The position numbers and the translations under genes are program-made. A stretch of 16,986 nucleotides of DNA. Source: a candidate division WOR-3 bacterium (GTDB lineage Bacteria; SDB-A). The notes below the pieces were generated by a model that saw only the letters and a list, made by a program, of their open reading frames with translations, was not told where the DNA came from and ran no database searches. Positions 8,691 through 16,506 of this stretch are shown one piece after another. How positions within the stretch are numbered: the stretch's first letter is position 1; the number at the start of each line of letters is the position of its first letter. Location of the stretch: assembly GCA_016926475.1 (NCBI GenBank), contig JAFGON010000100.1, positions 1 through 16,986 on the forward strand. The letters run 5' to 3'.

Positions 8691-9162
8691 ATTTCCTCCT
8701 TTGACCTTTGTTATACAACAGCAATTGTGCCCTAAGAAAATCATTATAAAGCCAAGAGGTCCGTTTACGGAACCAGTTATAAAACACGGGCGGTTTAAAA
8801 GTATAATACTACGCTTTAAGAAATACGAGGAAAATGGATAACTATTCTTGGAGAAGGAGATACAAACAAAACAGAGCATATTTTCTGCAAAAAATATAAA
8901 TTGGACTTCAGAGAAAAAATTGTCAATTGTTCTTAAAAGTTTAAAGATATTTTGGATAAATTTTCGGGGCTACAGCTTTTCATCATTCAACGCTGAGATG
9001 GAAAATTCTGATGATTATGAAATCCGGGACAAAATTTACGCTTGATGGATTTGGAGCAGCACACGAGTTATCAATTCGGAAAACAAGCAGCTATCTACAT
9101 TATGCTTTAAATTTATTTCAAGAGAGTATAATATATTCTACAAAATCATAAAGAGGTGGATT
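8691..9162. other. AT-rich divergent intergenic region with possible promoters and no convincing gene
   Basis: These 472 nt separate the LapA-like gene (minus) from the HerA-like ATPase gene (plus). A TATAAT on the minus strand at 8743-8748 could serve the LapA-like gene but has no good -35. A plus-strand TATAAT at 8802-8807, in a near-palindromic AGTATAATACT, precedes a 21-codon reading frame (8834-8899, MDNYSWRRRYKQNRAYFLQK then I) with a GAGG 3 nt before its ATG. It is very basic and aromatic and may be spurious. A longer frame with a TTG start (8848-9045) has no ribosome binding site and a random-looking composition. No tRNA-like cloverleaf or clear terminator was found. Confidence 0.5.
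9127..9132 (+). promoter_or_regulatory. Probable -10 element for the HerA-like ATPase gene
   Basis: A perfect TATAAT lies 30 nt before the TTG start at 9163, which would give a leader of about 24 nt holding the AAAGAGGTGG ribosome binding site. The -35 region (around 9104-9110, GCTTTAA) matches poorly, so this is a moderate call. Confidence 0.4.
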
Positions 9163-11541
9163 TTGCAGGATTTTGAAAAACTCGGTTTTTTCTATATTGG
9201 AAAAAAGTATGATTTTCAAAACAAAAAACTGACAAACGACTATTTTTTGTATGATTCCCGCGACCTGTTGACTCACGCAGTCTGTCTTGGTATGACTGGA
9301 AGCGGAAAAACAGGACTCTGCGTGACCCTACTTGAAGAAGCCGTTATTGACGGTATTCCGTCCCTGATTATTGACCCAAAGGGAGATATAGCAAACATAC
9401 TTCTGACTTTTCCCGAACTAAAAACCGAAGATTTTTTGCCGTGGATCAACCTGGACGATGCGAGAAAAGAGAATATGACCGAACATCAGTTCGCCGAAAA
9501 ACAGGCGAACATCTGGAAAAATGGAATTATGGAATGGGGGCAGAGCCTTGATAGGATAAATCTTTTGAAACAATCCTCCGATTTCAGAATATACACTCCA
9601 GGCAGCAACGCCGGTTTGCCTGTTTCTTTCCTCAGATCTCTGAAAGCTCCGAATATGAGAATTGCTTCAGACAGGGAATACTTGAATGAAAAGGTTAATT
9701 CCACGGTCACCAGTTTACTCAAGCTTGTCGGAGTTCAGGGAGATCCTCTGAACAGCAGAGAGCATATCCTTTTGGTGAATATTTTCGAGCATTTCTGGAG
9801 TGACAAGAAAGATCTCAACCTTGAATTGTTGATTCAATCGATTCAAAAACCGCCGATGAACAAAGTTGGAATAATGGATTTGGAAACTTTTTTCCCGGCA
9901 AAAGATAGGTTTGACCTTTCGGTTAAATTCAACAATATTATCGCTTCTCCTTCGTTCAATTCCTGGACAGCTGGAGCCCCTCTTGATATTGACGGATTTT
10001 TAAGGGATAAAAATGGAAAACCGCGTGTCAGTATTTTTTCCATATCTCATTTAAACGACTCGGAGAGAATGTTTTTTGTATCTTTATTTTTGACGAATCT
10101 TCTTGAATGGACAAGATCACAGGAAGGCACTTCGAGTCTGAGAGCAATTTTTTACATGGATGAGATTTTCGGCTATTTCCCTCCCGGAGCTATGCCACCC
10201 TCAAAGCCCCCTCTTTTGTCGCTTCTCAAACAAGCGAGAGCTTTCGGGCTCGGCGTCGTTTTAGCCTCTCAAAACCCAGTGGATTTGGATTATAAAGGGC
10301 TCTCGAATATCGGAACCTGGTTTATAGGAAGACTTCAGACGGCACGAGACAAAGAAAAACTTATCGATGGTCTTAAATCGCTCTCTATGAGTATGTCCGA
10401 AAGAGAAATTTCCGATATTATTTCCTCTATCGGCAAAAGAATTTTTCTTGTTAAAAACATTCATGGGGATAAAATAGAAATTTTGATGACCCGGTGGGCT
10501 CTTTCCTATCTCAGAGGGCCCATGACGAAAGAGATGATAAAGAAGCTGACGCCGGAAGACAGAGAGGGCGAAAAGGATGTTTTTCCAGATCCTGATCCAG
10601 AAATTTCAGATCAGTCATCGGCATTTTCATCGAGAATTACCGTTCCTCAGGATATCAATGAATATTTTATTCCTTGCGATTTAAATCAACAAAGAGGCAT
10701 TGTCTACAAACCGTATATTATGACTTCAGCGCGGATATTTTACAAGATCGGTAAAGATGTTCACGAAAAGAAATGTAGTTTATTTTCGCCTTTTTCAAAA
10801 TTGCTTGGCAGACCTGATCTCGACAACACAAAACATTTGGATTTTCAAATTCAAAACTTGACGGACAAGCCCTGCAGGGAGGACGCCTCTTTCATAGAAA
10901 TACCGGAAGAAGCTTTAAACGCCAAATATTTCGATAAAGCTTCAAAAATTATAAAAGACTGGATATACAGAAATGTTTCCGAAGAAGTATTGAAATATCC
11001 TTTTTTAAAGGAAGTTTCAAAACCCGGCGAAGGCGAGAAGGAATTCAGAACAAGAATTTCTCAACAAATGCGTGAAAAAAGAGATGAAGAAGTCGATGAA
11101 CTAAGAACAAAGTACGCCGCAAAGTTCGACAAACTTGAAGAAAAAGAGGCGAGAGCTTTTAACTCCCTTGAAAAGAAAAAAGACGAAGCCGCCGACCAGA
11201 AGTCACAGTCCGCAATTTCATTCGGCTCGACAATTATCGGAGCATTGATAGGAGGCAGAAGACTAAGCGTCTCCAATTTAGGCAGAGCTGCCACATCAGT
11301 AAGAAGCATTTCAAGAGTGAATAAAAAAAATAAAGAAGAGCAAAGAGCCCGGCAGAATTACGAAAAAATAGCAGAAGAGAAAAAGGATTTAAAAGAAGCC
11401 CTTGAGAAGGAGGTTTCTTCTCTTCAGGAAAAATTTGACGTTTCGAAAATTGAGTTTGAAAAGGAAAAAATATTCCCCAAAAAGGGCGATATTTTTGTCG
11501 ATTTGTCATGTCTTGTCTGGAGACCTTTCGCGGCAAATTAG
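9163..11541 (+). CDS. HerA/FtsK-type P-loop ATPase with coiled-coil C-terminus, function unknown
   Basis: This 792-residue protein starts at TTG, 4-5 nt after AGAGGTGG. Walker A is GMTGSGKTG (43-51, Lys49) and Walker B is AIFYMDEIFG (Asp333, Glu334), followed by KQARAFGLGVVLASQNPVDL as the sensor region and RWALSYLRGP near 450. The phrases IYTPGSNAGLPVS, FFPAKDRF and DMDE-type FYMDEIFGYFPP are signatures I recognise from a widespread bacterial family related to HerA and VirD4/TraG-like DNA pumps. A beta-rich region follows (about 490-620), then a charged coiled coil (636-683), a Gly-rich hydrophobic insert (GSTIIGALIGGRRLS, near 687-701) and a second coiled coil (719-770). It has no signal peptide or clear membrane segment. 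HerA proteins translocate DNA with NurA nuclease, but no nuclease or conjugation gene is adjacent, so a DNA-translocating role is inference. It stands alone and converges on the kinase gene after 31 nt. Confidence 0.8.
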   Translation: MQDFEKLGFFYIGKKYDFQNKKLTNDYFLYDSRDLLTHAVCLGMTGSGKTGLCVTLLEEAVIDGIPSLIIDPKGDIANILLTFPELKTEDFLPWINLDDARKENMTEHQFAEKQANIWKNGIMEWGQSLDRINLLKQSSDFRIYTPGSNAGLPVSFLRSLKAPNMRIASDREYLNEKVNSTVTSLLKLVGVQGDPLNSREHILLVNIFEHFWSDKKDLNLELLIQSIQKPPMNKVGIMDLETFFPAKDRFDLSVKFNNIIASPSFNSWTAGAPLDIDGFLRDKNGKPRVSIFSISHLNDSERMFFVSLFLTNLLEWTRSQEGTSSLRAIFYMDEIFGYFPPGAMPPSKPPLLSLLKQARAFGLGVVLASQNPVDLDYKGLSNIGTWFIGRLQTARDKEKLIDGLKSLSMSMSEREISDIISSIGKRIFLVKNIHGDKIEILMTRWALSYLRGPMTKEMIKKLTPEDREGEKDVFPDPDPEISDQSSAFSSRITVPQDINEYFIPCDLNQQRGIVYKPYIMTSARIFYKIGKDVHEKKCSLFSPFSKLLGRPDLDNTKHLDFQIQNLTDKPCREDASFIEIPEEALNAKYFDKASKIIKDWIYRNVSEEVLKYPFLKEVSKPGEGEKEFRTRISQQMREKRDEEVDELRTKYAAKFDKLEEKEARAFNSLEKKKDEAADQKSQSAISFGSTIIGALIGGRRLSVSNLGRAATSVRSISRVNKKNKEEQRARQNYEKIAEEKKDLKEALEKEVSSLQEKFDVSKIEFEKEKIFPKKGDIFVDLSCLVWRPFAAN

Positions 11542-11572
11542 TCTGTTATAGAGAGAAATTGAAGGGAATTCT

Positions 11573-13870
11573 TTACTTTTGACAACCGGAAGGCGACGGT
11601 ACCGGCCAGTATACCTTGACGGTGGTTCCGACATTTATTTCGCTGTATATGTTTATTGCGCCGTGATTTTGTTTTACGATGCCGTAAACTATCGAAAGAC
11701 CGAGACCTGAACCCTTACCTTTTTCCTTCGTCGTGAAAAATGGTTCAAAAATTCTTTGAGTGAATTCCTCCGACATACCCATTCCGTTATCGCTTACAGA
11801 TATTCTGATGTAATTGCCGGGGTTTAGGCCCAAATGTTTTTTTAAGTAATTCTCGTCGAGGTTGACATTTTTAGTCTCTATGGTTATGTATCGATGACCT
11901 TGCTTGAGTTGCTTTTGTGAAACGGCATCTTTCGCGTTCATAGTCAGGTTAAACAAAAGTTGCTCTAAATGCAGAGGGTCTGCCTTTATTGGCCCAATAT
12001 CAGTAGAGAGCTCGAGCTTGAAATCTATGTCGTCTCCGATCAAGTTTTTTGTCATTTTTTGAAAATTTACTACCGCTTCGTTCAAATCAAGCATGATTGG
12101 GTTGAAATCTTGTTTCCTGCTGAAAGTCAACAGCCTGTTCGTCAGGTCTGATGCTTTTTTACAGGAGTCTTTTATGTAAAACAGTTCTCTTTCGAAGGAT
12201 TCCCCTTCGGATACTTTCATATCGATGATTTCCGCTAAATTTGAAATAATTGATACCATATTCTTGAAATCATGTGCCATTTCACCAGCTAGTTTGCCGA
12301 TTGAATCCAATTTATGTATCTGTGCTAACTGCTGATTCAGTTGGCGTATGGCGGTGATGTCTTCTTTCAGACAGAAAAATCTGATTATTTCATTTTGTTC
12401 ATTTTTAATTGGGGCGATTGTTATTGATCCCCAATAAATTTCACCGTTTTTTTTCTTGTTTTTCAGTTCACCGATCCATGTTTCACCAGAGAGAATTGTC
12501 TCCCAGAGCTTCAAATACTCATTCGCGTCTGAATCACAGGTTTTCAGAAAGTCTAATTTTTGTCCTCGTACCTCTTCTAAGTCATAGCCTGTAACTTCTG
12601 TAAATTTTGGATTGACGTATTCTATGAAGCCTCTTTTGTCGGCAATCAAAATCAAGGTTGGGCTTTTTTGGATCGAATGCGAAAGCATCATGGCGTTTTC
12701 TTCAGCTTCTTTTTGTTTTGTGATGTCCCTGCAGACTGAAATCAAGATTGAGTCATTGTCGCGGTCTATAATAGTCGATAAAGATTCCAGCCAGTAATCA
12801 GTTCCGTCTTTTTTGGTTTTTCTTTCGGTGAATAAAAAAGGTTCTCCCTCTGATATTGTCTTCTGGAAACCGGAAAGAGAGCTATTGTCCACGACTCTTA
12901 TGCAGGGATCTGATAAGGCATTTTTCTTCAACAATTCTTCTCGGGTAAAACCCGTCTGATTTTGGGCGGATTTGTTGATATCAATCACTGATCCTGCGTT
13001 TTTACCTTTTGCTTTTGACAGGATAACTGCGTCAGGAAGATACTCAAATAGCCTCTTGAATTTGTTTTCAGATTCTTTTAATTCTCTTTCAGCTCTTTTT
13101 AAACTTGTAATATCCTTCACCATCACCAAACTTGAAATTTTGTTTTTATAAAGTATTGGAAAAGAGGTCACTTCCACGTCTATCTCTCTGCCGTCGAGAG
13201 TCAGGAACTTTTCTTCCAGCGGTCCTGAATGCTTGTTTTCTTGCTGAGCAAGTTTTGTTCTTTCCGCGACTATGTTTTTAAAATTGGGGTGAACAAAATC
13301 GAATACGCGCATACCGATTAAGTCATCTGGAGTTTTAGAACCTATTACTTCAGAAGCTTTTATATTTGCGTATTTGATTATTCCTTCTGAATGTATGGCT
13401 ATCGCAACGGGGTTGAAATGTATCAATCTTCTGTAATCGTTTTCGAACTTTTTCTGATTCGATCCAATGGTTTTATTCTTGATGGCTTTAACAGAAAGGC
13501 TTTTTTTTATTCTGTTGACAAGTTCTTCTTTTTTAAAAGGAGATACGATGAAATCGTCCATTTGTCTCAAAATTGGGATTATAGAGTCTGGATTGTTTTC
13601 TTTCGTCAGTAAAAAAATAATCGGTATGGATCGGCACGACGGATTAGAGATGAAATCTTTTAAGATTGAAACGTTTTTACCGTCGTTTTTATAGGCGGAG
13701 AAAATCACCAGAGCAGGCTTTTTTTTCACCGATAGATCTTTTAAATGGGATCTTTTACTGGACAAAGAGACTGATATTTTTGACGATTCGATAGATTTGA
13801 TAAGCTTTGATGGGATTTTCAACGTTTCTGTGAAAATTAAAATTTCTCTGTATTCTGTTTTTTCGTCCAT
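11573..13870 (-). CDS. Soluble triple-PAS sensor histidine kinase with pseudo-receiver N-terminus
   Basis: The frame is open to an ATG at 13948 (791 residues, the numbering used here), but Met27 at 13870 is preferred. It starts MDEKTEYREILIF like a receiver domain, whereas the extra 26 residues are unlike any domain and lack a ribosome binding site. An AT-rich GATAAT (minus strand, 13917-13922) could be its -10. Domains: receiver-like 33-152; PAS 168-282, 290-412 and 420-533, each ending with a typical DIT/KDIT motif; HisKA with phospho-acceptor His559 (GEMAHDFKN); HATPase with N box (NLTMNAKDAV), Asp720 in DNGMGM, FEPFFTTK and GKGSGLGLS. The receiver-like part lacks the phospho-Asp (Ser84 in ALVIFSA) and the conserved Lys (Ser136 in IVSPF), so it probably cannot be phosphorylated. 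There is no transmembrane segment, so the signal is likely cytoplasmic. No partner regulator is visible. Confidence 0.85.
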   Translation of the reverse strand: MDEKTEYREILIFTETLKIPSKLIKSIESSKISVSLSSKRSHLKDLSVKKKPALVIFSAYKNDGKNVSILKDFISNPSCRSIPIIFLLTKENNPDSIIPILRQMDDFIVSPFKKEELVNRIKKSLSVKAIKNKTIGSNQKKFENDYRRLIHFNPVAIAIHSEGIIKYANIKASEVIGSKTPDDLIGMRVFDFVHPNFKNIVAERTKLAQQENKHSGPLEEKFLTLDGREIDVEVTSFPILYKNKISSLVMVKDITSLKRAERELKESENKFKRLFEYLPDAVILSKAKGKNAGSVIDINKSAQNQTGFTREELLKKNALSDPCIRVVDNSSLSGFQKTISEGEPFLFTERKTKKDGTDYWLESLSTIIDRDNDSILISVCRDITKQKEAEENAMMLSHSIQKSPTLILIADKRGFIEYVNPKFTEVTGYDLEEVRGQKLDFLKTCDSDANEYLKLWETILSGETWIGELKNKKKNGEIYWGSITIAPIKNEQNEIIRFFCLKEDITAIRQLNQQLAQIHKLDSIGKLAGEMAHDFKNMVSIISNLAEIIDMKVSEGESFERELFYIKDSCKKASDLTNRLLTFSRKQDFNPIMLDLNEAVVNFQKMTKNLIGDDIDFKLELSTDIGPIKADPLHLEQLLFNLTMNAKDAVSQKQLKQGHRYITIETKNVNLDENYLKKHLGLNPGNYIRISVSDNGMGMSEEFTQRIFEPFFTTKEKGKGSGLGLSIVYGIVKQNHGAINIYSEINVGTTVKVYWPVPSPSGCQK

Positions 13871-14014
13871 GTTTTCTACCGCTACCGCCTTAGATATCTC
13901 GTAAATTTGAAGATATATTATCAGAATAATTTTTTTTTGAAAAGGCATCTTTTATGGTTTTTAACGAAAGAATACATGCCGGCATAAGAAGGGTAAATTC
14001 CAGAAGAAAAAAAT

Positions 14015-14043
14015 TTGAAAATTTTGCCAAATTCTGATAAGAT
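14015..14043 (+). promoter_or_regulatory. Promoter of the ornithine carbamoyltransferase gene (extended -10)
   Basis: The -35 TTGAAA (14015-14020, five of six consensus bases) and the -10 TAAGAT (14038-14043, four of six) are separated by 17 nt. The -10 is preceded by TGA (14035-14037), which fits an extended -10. Transcription would start near 14050, leaving a leader of about 40 nt with AAAAGGAG before the ATG at 14091. Confidence 0.55.
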
Positions 14044-14069
14044 CGATGGAAATTTCCTGAAAATTTTGC
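14016..14069 (+). promoter_or_regulatory. Pair of 12-bp direct repeats flanking the promoter, possible operators
   Basis: TGAAAATTTTGC occurs exactly at 14016-14027 and 14058-14069, with CA or AC after it. The repeat distance is 42 bp, four turns of B-DNA. The first copy covers the -35 and the second lies just after the predicted transcription start. Each copy has an internal partial palindrome (TGAAAATTTTGCA). This layout fits cooperative or looping repression, possibly by an arginine-type repressor, but the match to known ARG boxes is only loose. Confidence 0.45.
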
Positions 14070-14090
14070 ACAAACAGAAAAGGAGCTTAT

Positions 14091-15092
14091 ATGTCTTTTA
14101 ACTTAAGAAACAGAAATTTTCTTAAACTTCTCGATTTCTCCCAAAGCGAGATTAAATACCTTCTCGACCTGTCTTTTTATCTGAAAAAAGCCAAAATTGC
14201 TGGTTGTGAACAGCAAAGGTTGAAGGGGAAAAAAATTGCTCTCATTTTTGAAAAAGCTTCGACTAGGACGAGATGCGCTTTTGAGAGTGCCGCTTTTGAC
14301 CAAGGGGCTAATGTGACATATCTTGGCCCTGAAGGTTCTCATATGGGGAAAAAAGAGACCATTAAAGATACGGCAAGGGTTCTCGGAAGAATGTATGACG
14401 GTATTGAGTACAGAGGCTTCGGACAGGAAATTGTTGAGGCTCTGGCGGAATTTTCCGGTGTTCCCGTCTGGAACGGGCTGACCGACGAATTTCATCCAAC
14501 CCAGATACTCGCAGATTTTATGACCATGATTGAGCACGTTGAAAAACCGCTCTGCAAGACATCTCTTTGTTTTCTTGGAGATACGAGAAACAATGTCTCA
14601 AATTCATTATTAGTCGGGTCGGCTAAAATGGGATTGGATTTCAGGCTAGCTGGACCAAAAGACAGGCATCCGGAAGAAAAACTTCTCAATGATTGCCTAA
14701 AATTAGCTGAAATTAGCGGAAGTAAGATTACCGTGTCAGAGGATCCCGAAGAGGCTGTAAAAGGAGTCGATTTTCTATATACCGATGTATGGCTTTCTAT
14801 GGGGGAACCGGAAGATTTTTGGAGCGACAGGATAAAAAAAATGCTTCCTTATCAAGTCAACGAAAAATTGATAAAAAAAACCGACAACAAAAACGTCAAG
14901 TTTTTACACTGTCTTCCTTCATTTCACAACAAGGAGACATCGGTCGGAGAAAAAATCTTTAAAGAGTATAAACTCGACGGTCTTGAAGTCACTGAAGACG
15001 TCTTTGAATCATCATGTTCGGTAGTGTTCGACGAAGCGGAAAACAGAATGCACACGATAAAGGCAGTTATGGTTGCGACTCTAGGGGATTGA
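14091..15092 (+). CDS. argF: Ornithine carbamoyltransferase
   Basis: This 333-residue cytoplasmic enzyme joins carbamoyl phosphate and ornithine to give citrulline and phosphate. It starts at ATG with AAAAGGAG 6 nt upstream. The carbamoyl-phosphate signature is Ser57-Thr-Arg-Thr-Arg61 in [13 protein letters not shown], with His135-Pro-Thr-Gln138 in [10 protein letters not shown]. The ornithine-binding SMG loop is at 236-238 (DVWLSMGEP) and the catalytic Cys motif at 273-276 (FLHCLPSFH). The SMG loop separates it from aspartate carbamoyltransferase. Its length and the segments [14 protein letters not shown] and [23 protein letters not shown] are of the long OTC class, which includes both anabolic ArgF/ArgI and catabolic ArcB; no arcA, arcC or arg gene adjoins it, so the direction of flux is uncertain. 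It sits alone between its own promoter and terminator, as expected for a single-gene unit, and is divergent from the kinase gene. Confidence 0.93.
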   Translation: MSFNLRNRNFLKLLDFSQSEIKYLLDLSFYLKKAKIAGCEQQRLKGKKIALIFEKASTRTRCAFESAAFDQGANVTYLGPEGSHMGKKETIKDTARVLGRMYDGIEYRGFGQEIVEALAEFSGVPVWNGLTDEFHPTQILADFMTMIEHVEKPLCKTSLCFLGDTRNNVSNSLLVGSAKMGLDFRLAGPKDRHPEEKLLNDCLKLAEISGSKITVSEDPEEAVKGVDFLYTDVWLSMGEPEDFWSDRIKKMLPYQVNEKLIKKTDNKNVKFLHCLPSFHNKETSVGEKIFKEYKLDGLEVTEDVFESSCSVVFDEAENRMHTIKAVMVATLGD

Positions 15093-15118
15093 GAACTTAT
15101 ACCTCACGGGACTTATAC

Positions 15119-15150
15119 AGCGACGCGATTTATCATCGCGTCGCTTTTTT
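15119..15150 (+). terminator. Intrinsic terminator of the ornithine carbamoyltransferase gene
   Basis: GCGACGCGAT (15120-15129) and ATCGCGTCGC (15135-15144) form a perfect 10-bp, GC-rich stem around a 5-nt TTATC loop, followed by six T. A15119 and T15145 can extend it. It begins 26 nt after the stop codon. Two copies of ACTTATAC (15095-15102 and 15111-15118) lie just before it. The right half also encodes the last residues of the convergent membrane-protein gene. Confidence 0.92.
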
Positions 15151-15402
15151 AAATGATTTGTTTCTGTAATAAAGCAATATATCTGCGATCACCATAAGAG
15201 CATTCAAAACATACAATAGGATAACCTTGTCGAAACTGTTAAAAACTTTATGTGCTATACCGCTTAAGTAGCCGAGTAAAATTATCCATAGAAAAAAAAC
15301 GCTCTTACCTTCGGTCTTTCTGGAGCGGTATGATTTCCAGATGGAAAAAGGCCAAGCGGAACCGAAGCATAACAACATCAGAGATTCAAAAAAGACTACC
15401 AT
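15133..15402 (-). CDS. Small three-helix PQ-loop/SemiSWEET-like membrane protein
   Basis: This 89-residue protein has three predicted transmembrane helices: about 2-20 (VVFFESLMLLCFGSAWPFS), 34-54 (SVFFLWIILLGYLSGIAHK) and 59-80 (KVILLYVLNALMVIADILLYY). Helix 1 ends in WPFSIWKSYRSRKTEGKS, a motif resembling the PQ-loop turn of SemiSWEET/MtN3-type half transporters, with the helix pattern of that fold. Similar small proteins of unknown substrate occur in Clostridia and other anaerobes. The ATG follows the protease stop codon with no gap (TAG then ATG), so it is probably translated by coupling; no strong ribosome binding site is visible. Its last codons and TGA stop lie inside the terminator hairpin of the convergent gene. 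Transport function is inferred from the fold only. Confidence 0.7.
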   Translation of the reverse strand: MVVFFESLMLLCFGSAWPFSIWKSYRSRKTEGKSVFFLWIILLGYLSGIAHKVFNSFDKVILLYVLNALMVIADILLYYRNKSFKKATR

Positions 15403-16491
15403 CTAAATTTCATTTATATCTGATTCATCAGAAGGAGCACAGCCGAATTTTTCAATCAAAAAATTGTCGAGTTTGTCGGCTCTTTTTGAAATTTCCAGCA
15501 TGTCGTTTAATATTTGTCCGGAAAAACTTGAATTTATATCGCTGAGGTGGATTCTGTAGGAGATGTATAAAATTCCTTTGTCAACACCTAAATAGAAAGG
15601 CAACTCGGGTTCGCTGAGAGTGTATCTGTAAAATTCAGTGAGATTCTCCTGGGGTAGCTTGACAAGCGGGCAGGTGACAATCAAGTAATTTGTTTTGTAC
15701 ACGAAAATCCTTAGAAGTGCGCTTCCCCGATGAAATTCCCAGAATTCATATCCGTTTCTTGCCAGGATTGGATCGATTCCCATTTTTTCTATTGCATTTT
15801 CGACAAAAACAGAGAGCTCGCTGAGGGGTGTTTTGCCGAAAAGTTTTTTCGAATCGATTTTTGCGCCGCAATTTTCGCAATACTCGTCTTCATGTTGAAG
15901 AAGAAAGCCGCAGGACGGGCATTTTACGGAATATTGACCTGGAGCTTTCGTCTGGAATATTTCCAGTTCTTTTTCTATGATGTCAGACGGAAGAGAAAAT
16001 CCCATGTTTTCAGCTTCTTTAAACTTACAGGTTGTTATACCGACAATTTTTCCTCCAGGCATAATCATCGGTCCTCCGCTGTTGCCTGGATTTATCGCGG
16101 CGTCAGTTTGAATATAATACTGACCGTTTATAAGCTGTTTGACGTTTGAGACAATTCCTTCCGTTACCGTGAACGGGTAACCGAAAGGATACCCAAGGAC
16201 AAGTACTTTATCCATATTTTTAACTTCATCCGCTTTGGAGAAATCAATGTCGGGTCCATCAATTTCCTTAGTAGGTTTTAAAAAAGCCAGGTCAAATTTC
16301 GGAGAAACAAGAATGACTTCGGCTTTAAAAGCTCTTTTGTCTGAATCTTCAACCGCGACTTCTCTTTCTCCATCGACCACGTGATAATTTGTTATGATCA
16401 AATTTTGTTTTTTTGAAAAAAACCCCGAACCGCTCCCTTTGGAAGTCTTTATTTTAAAAACCAACTTAAAAATTGAATTCAAATCCGCCAT
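15403..16491 (-). CDS. Cytoplasmic HtrA-like serine protease fused to a zinc ribbon and a YbjN/CesT-like domain
   Basis: This 362-residue protein starts at ATG, 4-5 nt after CGGGAGGA. Residues 15-180 form a trypsin-like S1C (DegP/HtrA-type) domain with the full triad: His37 (TNYHVVDG), Asp67 (FDLAFLKP) and Ser138 (GNSGGPMI). There is no signal peptide, transmembrane helix or PDZ domain, so it should act in the cytoplasm, unlike DegP. A four-cysteine zinc ribbon follows (Cys191, Cys194, Cys205, Cys208; CPSCG...CENCG). The C-terminal part (about 222-350, SELSVFVENAIEKMGI...) has the alpha/beta pattern of YbjN or type III chaperone-like (CesT) domains, a match by pattern only. It is followed at once by a membrane-protein gene and preceded by an unknown gene 15 nt upstream, so the three likely form one operon. 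The zinc ribbon and chaperone-like domain may recruit substrates or partners; the substrate is unknown. Confidence 0.85.
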   Translation of the reverse strand: MADLNSIFKLVFKIKTSKGSGSGFFSKKQNLIITNYHVVDGEREVAVEDSDKRAFKAEVILVSPKFDLAFLKPTKEIDGPDIDFSKADEVKNMDKVLVLGYPFGYPFTVTEGIVSNVKQLINGQYYIQTDAAINPGNSGGPMIMPGGKIVGITTCKFKEAENMGFSLPSDIIEKELEIFQTKAPGQYSVKCPSCGFLLQHEDEYCENCGAKIDSKKLFGKTPLSELSVFVENAIEKMGIDPILARNGYEFWEFHRGSALLRIFVYKTNYLIVTCPLVKLPQENLTEFYRYTLSEPELPFYLGVDKGILYISYRIHLSDINSSFSGQILNDMLEISKRADKLDNFLIEKFGCAPSDESDINEI

Positions 16492-16506
16492 TTTTCCTCC
16501 CGTATG

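Noticed and set aside
8395-8787. A 130-codon minus-strand frame over the LapA-like gene
   Set aside because: It overlaps the better supported LapA-like frame, which has an ideal ribosome binding site and a family motif, and its own composition looks non-coding.
8848-9045. A 65-codon plus-strand frame with a TTG start in the intergenic gap
   Set aside because: It has no ribosome binding site, its composition is like random AT-rich DNA, and it shows no recognisable motif.
9163-11541. Anti-phage defence or conjugation role for the HerA-like ATPase
   Set aside because: No nuclease, relaxase, sirtuin or other defence partner is next to it, and the neighbours are ordinary genes, so this role cannot be supported here.
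13871-13948. N-terminal extension of the histidine kinase to the ATG at 13948
   Set aside because: It lacks a ribosome binding site, the extra 26 residues match no domain, and a possible -10 element lies inside it. It is kept as an alternative start only.
13976-13985. Palindrome ATGCCGGCAT between the kinase and ornithine carbamoyltransferase genes
   Set aside because: It is only 10 bp and isolated, with no second copy nearby, so it is too short to call as an operator.
14103-14537. A 144-codon minus-strand frame antisense to the ornithine carbamoyltransferase gene
   Set aside because: It is a codon-bias shadow of a well-supported enzyme and has no motif of its own.
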